NCBI RefSeq assembly: GCF_045679555.1
Contig: NC_092120.1
Span: 12,327,805 to 12,391,804 of the forward strand
Direction: 5' to 3'
DNA from: Salvelinus alpinus
Lineage: Eukaryota > Chordata > Actinopteri > Salmoniformes > Salmonidae
Length of the DNA: 64,000 bases
Part shown: positions 16,240-25,260 of the stretch, piece after piece
Position numbering within the stretch: position 1 is the stretch's first letter
Layout: every line of letters begins with the position of its first letter
Program-made: the position numbers and the translations under genes
The notes under the pieces: model-generated
The model's database searches: none
Told to the model about the DNA's origin: nothing
Seen by the model: only the letters and a program-made list of their open reading frames with translations

Positions 16240-16452
16240 CACTCTTGGGGAAAAAAGTGCTTTCTATAACCTAAAAGGGCTCTTCGGCTGTCCCTATAGG
16301 AGAACCCTTTGAAGAACCATTTTTGGTTCCAGGTAGAACCCTTTCCACAGAGGAGAACCCTTTCCATGGCTACCTGTAACCAAAAATATTTTTAGGTAGA
16401 ACCCTTTCCATGGCTACCTGTAACCAAAAATATTTTTTCCTATGGGATAGCC
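16240..16452. repeat. Dispersed repeat with internal 42-bp direct duplication
   Basis: It is built from 'GGTAGAACCCTTT' and 'GGAGAACCCTTTGAAGAACC' phrases common in fish genomes. The block starting GTAGAACCCTTTCCATGGCT is present twice in a row (about 16355-16396 and 16397-16438). Confidence 0.65.
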
Positions 16453-17086
16453 ATTGGATCTAGGGCCATGACTTGCTCCATTCCCCCTGTTCTGATGCAA
16501 TCTAGGAACACTTGTAGAAACCTGCCTGAGCTATGCAGTCTACCTGCCTCTCTCACATACTTGTCCACACAGGCCTTAAGTGGAGATTCAGTCCTGAAAT
16601 TATCACCACAGGATGATTGTGTATGCTCTCAACATGTAACAGAAACCAATGGTAGGAATTGCGTAACCTTTTATACATAGTTCGTACCCATTTTTACAAT
16701 GTTGAAAATGATGTCGAAATGATGTGGCCACAATGTAAAGATACACAAAAAAATCTCTATTTCATGTATAAAGGCGTATACTAAAAAGTGGTACCTTCTG
16801 AGCATTAGACTATGTGTTACATGTAGGTTAGGCCCAATTCCATAGGTGTACCGTGGAACCTACTGTGTTAATTTGATATTGAATACATCAAATGAACCTG
16901 TAACACAGCTGCAGGACAAAGCTGCAATGACACTAGTCCTGTTAAACAGTGTGTGGTGCAACAGTTGTGTGTGTTTACGTGATGTAGGTACACTCATGTC
17001 CTCCCATGAGGGTTAGCTCTCTGTATCTTCACTCCCCTGACAGGGACACGGTGTGGGGAGAGGCTGTAGCCTCGGTGGGTATTACC

Positions 17087-17665
17087 CAGTGGTGTAAAGT
17101 ACTTAAGTAAAAATACTTGAAAGTACTATTTAAGTAGTTTTTTGTGCTATCTGTACTTTACTTTACTATTAATATTTTTGACAACTTTTATTTCACTACA
17201 TTCCTAACGAAATTATGTACTTTTTACTCCATATATTTTCCCTGACAACCAAAAGTACTCATTACATTTTGAATGCTTAGCAGGACAGGAAAATGGTCTA
17301 ATTCACACACTTATCAAGAGAACATCCCTAGTAATCCCTACTGCCTCTGATTTGGTGGACTCACTAAACACATGCTTTGTTTGTAAATGATGTCTGAGTG
17401 TTGCACCATGCCCCTGGCTATCTGTAAATTTAAAAAACAAGAAAATGATGCGGTCTGGTTTGCTTCAGATAATGAATTTAAAATGATTTATACTTTTATT
17501 TTTGATAGTTAAGTATATCTTAGCAATTACATTTACTTTGATACTTTTGAAAACCAAATACTTTTAGACTTTTACTCAAGTAGTATTTTACTGGGTGACT
17601 TTCACTTGAGTCATTTTCTATTAAGGTATTTTTACTTTGAAAATTGAGTACTTTTTCCACCACGG
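17087..17665. mobile_element. Non-autonomous hAT-type element with 8-bp target duplication
   Basis: It starts CAGTGGTGTAAAGTACTTAA and ends TACTTTTTCCACCACGG, an inverted terminus with one base change, and is flanked by GTATTACC on each side (17079-17086 and 17666-17673). There is no coding capacity. It inserted about 180 bp before the first coding exon of tnfaip8l2. Confidence 0.85.
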
Positions 17666-17846
17666 GTATTACCCATGGAACATCCCCTGAGCCTAATGTA
17701 TGTCTCAGTTGGATTCTCTGTGATACAAAAACAAAAAGCCCAGAAAACTGAACTGAGGGAGCTCCTGTGGCACAGCTGAGCTATGAGTTTGAAATAACAT
17801 AATAAGCTATCTCTGCTCACTTCTCTCTCCCAACCCCCAGGTAAGG

Positions 17847-18563
17847 ATGGAGTCGTTCAGCTCCAAGGATATGGCCATGCAGGCCCAGAAGAAGATCCTC
17901 AGCCACATGGCCAACAAGTCTGTGGTCCATATGTTCATAGACGACACCAGCAGTGAGATCCTGGACGAGCTCTACCGTGTTTCCAAAGAGTATTCAGGCA
18001 ACCGCTCAGAGGCCCAGAAGGTGGTGAAGGACCTGATCAAGATAGCAGTGAAGATTGGCGTGCTGTTCAGACACAACCGTTTCAGCCCAGAGGAGCTGAG
18101 TCTGGCCCAGGACTTCAAGAAGAAGCTGCATCAAGGAGCCATGACAGCCATCAGCTTCTATGAGGTAAACATGCCGGCACCTTGCATAACACTATAATGT
18201 TACAGTGAGTTAATCGATCATAGATCTCTATGCATTAACGGCTCATCATTCTCTATGAAAACAGATAAGATGATGACAACATTGTTATCCGATCTCTATT
18301 TCCCACTTCTTCTTGTTCAGGTGGAATTCACCTTTGACAAGACAGTAATGTCGGAGATCCTGACAGGATGCAGAGATCTGTTGTTGAAGCTAGTCGTCTC
18401 CCACCTCAAGCCCAAATCCCATGGTCGCATCAACCACGTATTCAACCATTACTCCGATCCAGAGCTTCTGACCCAGCTGTACAACCCTGATGGACCCTTT
18501 AAACCCAACCTCACCAAAATCTGCACCGGCCTCAACCGTCTGCTGGAGGAGGGGACGTTATGA
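17847..18563 (+). CDS. tnfaip8l2: TNFAIP8-like protein 2 (TIPE2)
   Basis: Cytosolic member of the TNFAIP8 family, which binds phosphoinositides in a hydrophobic helical cylinder; TIPE2 restrains innate and T-cell signalling. Coding exons 17847-18164 and 18321-18563 join in phase 0 (GAG|GTAAAC ... TTGTTCAG|GTG) to give 186 aa, against about 184 in mammals. Seen: the family-specific start [56 protein letters not shown], then [39 protein letters not shown] and the end [10 protein letters not shown]. The length fits the family, with no break. The start ATG follows an acceptor by six bases, so an untranslated first exon is expected upstream. Paralogues tnfaip8l1/l3 are alternatives, but the SFSSK start and the lysmd1/scnm1/tmod4 neighbourhood favour l2. 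Confidence 0.92.
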
Positions 18564-19274
18564 GAGTGTGAGCAAGTCTATGATTGTGAGAGAGACACTG
18601 GGAGATCTGCTTGAAGGGGTCTGCTTAGAACTCAAGAGAGGACTGTGTGTAAGGACAGGAAGTGTCCATGCTCTAAATGAGAACTGGCGAGATTTGTGAC
18701 CCAAGTTTAACTTGATGTAGTCACTCACTGATCTGTTATTTTCCAAAAAGGGTACTGCCCAAAGTGAAAAAATAATAGAATATGCAGGATGATGTAAAGT
18801 TAATGTCTCCTGATGAATTGTGTCTCCACGAATGGAGTTCCTGGAAAGTCAGGATTAGGTTAAGATTGTGTCAACCACCTGATTTTATACAGTGGAATTT
18901 CCGTCCAAGGTTACACATACTCATTTACTGTTCTAGTTTTTCTGTAGTTTTTTCTCTCTCGCTCGCCATATTATGTACTGTATAAGGAAAGATAAACCTC
19001 AACGACTGCACAATACTGACTAACAGAATGAATACAAGGGTTAAAAGCAAGCGGTGAAATATAAGAATAGAGTACTACCATCTAGTGGTCTAGCTGGCAA
19101 TGACTCAGTACTGCATGTATCGAAGAAAATATAAAAGCTTATGGAGAAAACAGTGCACATTTATTGTGGAGATACAAGACAGTCATTTTATAAGGCCCAA
19201 AGAGAAACTGGATTGGAATATTTAAAAATAATTTGGGCATTATTTGGGCCTTGTACATCATAGGATTGGAAAAA

Positions 19275-19280
19275 AATAAA
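19275..19280 (+). terminator. Candidate polyadenylation signal of tnfaip8l2
   Basis: AATAAA lies about 710 bp after the stop codon, just before the Tc1-like insertion at 19423. The stretch 18564-19280 would be the 3' UTR. Confidence 0.45.
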
Positions 19281-19422
19281 TGCCTTGTAAATTAGTGCCT
19301 TTTTTATTGTCTATTTGTGAATATATTGACTTCACATCTTTAGTTAATGTTATTAAATGTACAATGTTATTAAATGTACAATATGTGCAATTTATCATTA
19401 AATTGACAGCAATGTGTGTACA

Positions 19423-20522
19423 TACAACCAGTAAAAGATTTGGACACACCTACTTATTCAAGGGTTTTTCTTTATTTTTACTATTTTCTACATTGTAGAA
19501 TAATATTGAAGGCATCAAAACTATGAAATAATACATATGGAATCAAAAACAAAAGTGTTAAATTAAAATATATGATATTTTAGATTCTTCAAAGTAGCCA
19601 CCCTTTGCATTGATGACAGCTTTGCACACTTTTGGCATTCTCTCAACCAGCTTCCTGAGGAATGATTTTCCAACAGACTTGAAGGACATCCCACATATGC
19701 TGAGCACTTGTTTGCGGCTTTTCCTTCAATCTGCGGTCCAACTCATCACAAACCATCTCAATTGGGTTGAGGTTGGGTGATTGTGGAGGCCAGGTCATCT
19801 GATGTAGCACTCCATCACTCTCCTTCTTGGCCAAATAGTCCTTACACAGCCTGGAGGTGTGTTGGGTCATTGTCCTGTTGAAAAACAAATGATAGTCCCA
19901 CTAAGCGGAAACCAGATGGGATGGTGTATCGCTGCAGAATACTGTGGTAGCCATGCTGGTTAAGTGTGCCTTGAATTCTAAATTAATCACGACAGTGTCA
20001 CTAGCAAAGCACCCCCACACCATCACAGCTCCTCCTATATGCTTCACGGTGGGAACCACACATGCGGAGATCATCCGTTCACCTACTCTGCATCTCACAA
20101 AGACATGGCAGTAGGAAGCAAAAATCTCAAATTTGGACTCATCAGACCATAGGACAGATTTCCACCGGTCAATGTCCATTGACTGGCCCAAACGCATTAA
20201 GGAAAGAAATTCCATAAATACATTTTTAACAAGGCACACCTGTTAATTGAAATGCATTCCAGGTGACTACCTCATGAAGCTGGTTGAGAGAATGCCAAGA
20301 GTGTGCAACGCTGTCATCAAGGCAAAGGGTGGCTACTTTGAAGAATCTCAAATATAGAATATATTTCGATTTGTTTAACTCTTTTTTGGTTACTACATGA
20401 TTCCATGTGTGTTATTTCATAGTTTTTATGTCTTCACTATTATTCCACAATGTAAAAAAGATAAAAAATAATGAAAATCCCTGGAATGAGTAGATGTGTC
20501 CAATCTTTTGACTGGTACTGTA
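19423..20522 (-). mobile_element. Tc1-like transposon, internally deleted, minus orientation
   Basis: The ends are inverted (near 19425 ACCAGTAAAAGATTTGGACA; near 20520 TCTTTTGACTGGTACTGTA) at TA dinucleotides. Minus-strand pieces of a Tc1 transposase are present: 19901-20239 includes WSDESKFEIFAS (first catalytic Asp) and 19643-19888 includes NPIEMVCDELDRR (third catalytic Glu). A frame break separates them and the N-terminal DNA-binding domain is missing. It belongs to the same family as the copies at 55906 and 61794. Confidence 0.85.
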
Positions 20523-21539
20523 GGTGGTTAGCTAAATGGAAATACCTGGGTAAAAAAGGGACAAACTAGTGAATTAACAGTAACATCACATAAAACCAGT
20601 AACCAGGACAGATGCTTCTGAAATAACTAAGGCAAAATAAAAATATATATTGTACTTCGAAACTACACCTCTGGATTTATTTAAACAGCAGAAAAGTTTA
20701 CAGTGTGAAACAAAAAGGAAACCATACCAGAGGAATATCGTTCTGCCTTTCATTGAAATAGCAAGGAGAAACAACAAGTTCCTCACTTTGATTGAGTATG
20801 GCCAATTCAGTACTGTAACAATACAGTTGGTTGGCAAAATTAAATGAAATACCAAGGCAACCTTACCACTGACTACAACCTAGTGCCAAGATTAGAAAAT
20901 GAAAGTGCAATGCTCAGTATTCTTCTAAAAATAAATATGTACATCATTGCATAATTGTAACAAACACCCAATGAAGACTAGGCTATACCAACTCACATTG
21001 GTTTCAATAATAAATAAAACATTTAGAGTCAACTTCTATTGTTCTCTAAGACTTGCATATTTTTCACATTTTTGACATTGCATAAGACACTACAAGGTAG
21101 CATAACTCACATGATCTAGCGCCTGTGGCCAAGCATAATTTGGATAGTTATATGATCACACTAACATACAAACACAACTCAAAGTACCACATTCTGACTC
21201 TCGTTTTGTGTAATAAATGGACAACCAGCCAGTGCTGTTCTGGACATGGCAACGTAATCAATGTACTACAACTTTAAATAACTTGGTAGTAGTTAATTAC
21301 TTGCCTAATAAGAAGTATTCTTATATGTCAAAATGAAACTCACCCTGTCAGAAAAACAATTATATCAACAGTGCTAACGATCAACTTTCAACTACCAAGT
21401 CCATAGAGCAGCAAGTTACTCATCAGTGAAAATAAGAACTCTCCTAAATCTGTAATGCCAGATTAGCTTGGACGTCAATCCCTTTGATTTTTGCATTAGT
21501 ACCATGTGTCCCATGATCTGCCTGACAGAAGCAATGAAA
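20523..21539 (-). other. Probable 3' UTR of lysmd1 and short intergenic stretch
   Basis: AT-rich sequence with no ORF. A minus-strand AATAAA (plus-strand TTTATT at 20676-20681) is a possible polyadenylation signal 860 bp beyond the stop codon; nearer signals are not obvious. Confidence 0.35.
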
Positions 21540-23574
21540 TCACAACTCAAAGATCTCATCCTCTCTTTCTCTCAGTTTCTTGGTGCATTTGGTGATGGTG
21601 AGGGGCACTGCACCAAGTATGGCTTGCTGATGCATTCTGGGAGAGGTGACGACCGTGGCACTGTTTGACCTTGTAAATCGACGGTCTGTTGTCTTGCTGG
21701 TACAAGCTCCTTCCAAAGACGTCAAACTGTGATGGAAAACCCCAACAGGTGAAATAAACAGAACCTTGACAAAATCAAGCATTATATGAAGAGCTAAGCA
21801 CATAATACAGTGTTTCCCAAACTATGGGGTCGCGAGAAAAATGTAAATACATTTGTTTTAAATTGCCGTTGCCATTTGATGCAATTAACAGAACGGTTTC
21901 TGTTTTCTTCCTACAAATATGTCTCCATCTTTTGAACCGTTTAAGCTTAAAAATGTTATGACCCCATCACTCAAAGACAAGACTTTGTTTCCTTCTAGAA
22001 TGACCACAATGCTGCATTGGAATAATTAATAGAGTGGACAAGACCAGGAACTAAATCAGACTTTTTTTTACACAGAAGATCATACAAAAATATTGCCAGA
22101 TCATCTTCTGAACTTCCCAATACCTTTCTGTTGCATTTCTGTCACTTCAAACCATACTTCCTTCAGATTGAAATACTGTCAAAAGAACTGTCAGACTGAT
22201 TTGTAATAGACTGTCTTAGTCACAATTTAAAAAAAGAAACATTGGCCGTTGATTACATACCCTTTTTACATGGTGGGGTGGCAAACATTTTTATTTCAAA
22301 ATGGGGTCGAGGGCCAAAAAAGTTTGGGAACCCTTGACATAATAACATGCTACTGATGTCATGACATCATCACATTGACACCCTACTCGTTTAAATGGAT
22401 ATTAGCATTTCATCAAAGTTAAAGCTGCAATATGTAATTTTTGGGCGACCGACCAATTACACATAGAAATTTGTGTTATAGATCTGTCATTCTCATTGAA
22501 TGCAAGTCTAAAAAGCGGTACCTGTGCTATGTGAGCTATTTCTATGCTTCCTTTTCTTCAGATCGTTTTTGCATATTTTTTCTTTCGGTTTTGTACACCA
22601 TCTTCAAACAGTTGAAAACAATATTTTTGGTTATGGAAAAGGCATTTCACAGCGATTTAGATGGTACAATGATTCTCCACACTATACTTGCTTGTTTTGT
22701 CACAATCTGAAATTAGGCAAACTATTAGATTTTTTGCAACTAGAAAATGGTGGAGCGATTTTGCATAGTGCATCATAAACTAGACTGACCACTAATTTAT
22801 GACAGGACAGAATAATACAAAGTTATGAAGTTATCTGGGTGAATTTACCGTTTCTCTCCCTCTTGGCATCTTTTCACAGCTGCTTGCTTGGACTGGCTGA
22901 TCATACGATCCATCCTTTTCAAGAAATTCATTGGAGAAAGTTCTGATGTACCTTCTTCTTCTTGTGTCTTTTCAGAATTGTTCACTGGCTTCCCATTTTG
23001 AGTAGAGCCTTTTTTACTTGTACTGTCCTGTACTTGGCCTGAGTCCTCCTCAGTCACATCTACCCCAATATTAGCATCACTGTTGTAGTCTGACAGCACA
23101 GGGATAGAAAGATACTTCTTTAGGAATATTGAGTCATTCGTGTACAGTCTATTTGCTCTTTTGATTTGTTCCATCTGTTAAAAAGAGAAAATTGCAGAAG
23201 ATCTGGGTTTATGAAGGTAAACACATTTATCACCATAGCATAAGTCCACAAATTGGCCATTTAAATTGTCATGCAGTTAAAACTCCTCCTTGACAGGATG
23301 TGTGCTGGGGCAACATTTCAAATACTCAAACATTTTGGAAGAATGACAATGCCAATGTCTAGCTACTCACAGATACTCCATATTTCAACGCGAGTCCTTG
23401 CAACGTCTCTCCTGGCTGAACTTGGTGTTCAATTCGTCTTTGTCGTACCGGAGAAAGGTTGGATTGTACAAGACTGCCGTATGATCTCGTGCGGTTCACG
23501 GGGAGTAGACCGGCTCCACCCGTTGAAAGAAGAGCCCGTTCCCCGTGGAACATGGTTGAGCTTACAACTGGCAA
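21540..23574 (-). CDS. lysmd1: LysM and putative peptidoglycan-binding domain-containing protein 1
   Basis: Exons (minus): 23371-23574, 22849-23174, 21540-21726. Acceptors and donors are canonical and phases fit (0, then 2+1), giving 238 aa; human LYSMD1 is 227 aa. Seen: RSYGSLVQSNLSPVRQRRIE, then the LysM domain split by intron 1 (HQVQPGETLQGLALKYGVS / MEQIKRANRLYTNDSIFLKK), an acidic low-complexity middle, SPMNFLKRMDRMISQSKQAA, and the conserved end LREREDEIFEL. There is no signal peptide, so it is an intracellular LysM protein whose ligand is not known. The first ATG is used; a second ATG seven codons later could also serve. Intron 2 holds a hAT-type element and another dispersed repeat. 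It is head-to-head with scnm1, as in human 1q21. lysmd2 is the nearest alternative, but the C-terminus and context favour lysmd1. Confidence 0.92.
21808..22336. mobile_element. Non-autonomous hAT-type element in lysmd1 intron 2
   Basis: It begins CAGTGTTTCCCAAACT and ends AAAGTTTGGGAACCCTTG, imperfect inverted termini, flanked by ACATAATA at 21800-21807 and 22337-22344 (exact 8-bp duplication). There is no ORF. The terminal string 'GTTTCCCAAACT...GGGGTCG' is typical of a widespread vertebrate hAT MITE group. Confidence 0.88.
22420..22782. repeat. Dispersed salmonid repeat in lysmd1 intron 2
   Basis: The block starts TTAAAGCTGCAATATGTAAT and ends GATTTTGCATAGTGCATCAT. I recognise the phrases as a frequent salmonid dispersed repeat, probably a MITE. 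The two overlapping ORFs inside (22441-22710, 22524-22778) are by-products. Boundaries are approximate. Confidence 0.45.
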
Positions 23575-24048
23575 GCTAACTGCTGTTCGTTATCTAGCCC
23601 CCCTATTGACTTGCTAAGTTAGCAATAACGTTAGCTAGCGTAAACCAGTTTACGTTACTGGCTATACTAGTTACTATAGTTTGCCAGCTAGCTAAATTGC
23701 CTACCATGCGATTATACAGCTAGAAAACCTGTATCATCGTTATTGTATGGAGGTGGCAGCTAGCTAATAATAACATGAGTTTAAGTGCATGTAGATAGTT
23801 TACCTTATCTCGTCGACTAGCTAGTTAGTTAGCTTCTATACAAAATCTTGCCATAGGAAAAATGTATTCAGTCATCTGTCAGTTTCCATGGCTGCCGTGG
23901 TATGACCAAGTCCCATAATTCCTCACTGAAAGCAGGAAGTAGCTAGATTTACAAACGGTTTTGAAGATGTTTGTAATAGCTAGCTAGCGATTCGCAAATA
24001 AGGATGGACCTTACTAACAAATATATTTAGCTAAACCTATTATTCTAA
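23575..24048. promoter_or_regulatory. Head-to-head promoter region between lysmd1 and scnm1
   Basis: The start codons of lysmd1 (minus) and the scnm1 remnant (plus) are 474 bp apart, the usual layout of a bidirectional promoter; the human orthologues are also divergent neighbours. The interval has no TATA box near either start but is full of the palindrome GCTAGC / TAGCTA (for example near 23634, 23688, 23758, 23817 and 23977). Function of the palindromes is not known to me. Confidence 0.45.
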
Positions 24049-24388
24049 ATGTCGTTTAAAATAGAGGGCAATGATCAGAGTCAATCGAATATCCTCAAGG
24101 CGAGTCATTTTACTAGTTGTTACTTACACAGAAATCAATTTGTACTTTAGCTTGCTAGCTACATGCGAAACGGACACGTTTGTCATTTTAACTAGCTAGT
24201 TAGTTAACGTAGGTAGCTAACGTTAATAGTTTATTTCCCAGAAACGGCGTGTTGCAGATCTCCTATTTTCATTCCAGAGGATGAGGCAGCCTTGATGAAA
24301 AATGGAAGGTGAAGTACCTGTTGTGCCGAAAATCACCCCCCGCCAGAATCCTCTCCCCCCCGCCAGAACCCTCCCAAAATTCCATGAT

Positions 24389-24589
24389 TTTGTGGCTAGA
24401 GTCAATTACTTTCTGTGGCACACACTACTGGTCAACATGATCTACAAAAAATGATTATGAAGTGTGCCAGGCCTTACAGTCCCAAGATAGAGAGGGGGGA
24501 TTTCAGCAGGCAAGAAAATAGCCCCCCCCCCCCCCCCCTTTTAATTTCCTTAATTTTGTGGCTAGAGTCAAATACTTTCTGTGGCACAC
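24389..24589. repeat. Direct repeat pair with poly-C tracts
   Basis: A 37-bp block (TTTTGTGGCTAGAGTCAATT and following, to GGCACACA) at 24388-24424 recurs with one change at 24552-24588. A C17-18 run (24522-24538) and shorter C-rich runs lie between and before them. Confidence 0.8.
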
Positions 24590-25260
24590 ATCTGAGTTAA
24601 ATACTTTATATAGAACAAACTTCAGGTCAGGATAGGCAACTGAAATGAATAATTAATGTATGTGTGTTATATTAAAATAGAGGAGGGAGGAAAATGTAGG
24701 CAAGCAATAAACATTCAAATAAGACATGGGAGAGATTACACATTTTGGCAAAGAGATTTATTTATAGACTAATATGCTTGAAACAAATAGCCAAACTGAA
24801 AACTGCAGACATTACTATTTTTATTTATTTTTTATTTAACCTTTATTTAACCAGTTAGGCCAGTTGAGAACAAGTTCTCATTTACAACTGTGACCTGGCC
24901 AAGATAAAGCAAAGCAGTGCGACAAAAACAACACAGAGTTACACATAAACAAACGTAAAGTCAATAACACAATAGAAACATCTATGTATAGTGTGTGCAA
25001 ATGTAGAAGATTAGAGAGGTAAGGAAATACATAGGCCATAGAGGTGAAATAATTACAATTTAGCATTAACACTGGAGTGATAGATGTGCAGATGATGATG
25101 TTCAAGTAGAGATACTGGGGTGCAAAAGAACAGGAAGATAAATAACAATATCGGGATGAGGTAGTTGGGTGTGCTATTTACAGATTGGCTGTGTACAGGT
25201 ACAGTGATCGGTAAGCTGTTCTGACAGCTGATGCTTAAAGTTAGAGAGGGAGATGTAAGT

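Noticed and set aside
22441-22778. Two overlapping open frames in lysmd1 intron 2
   Set aside because: They lie within a dispersed salmonid repeat and have no protein similarity I recognise.
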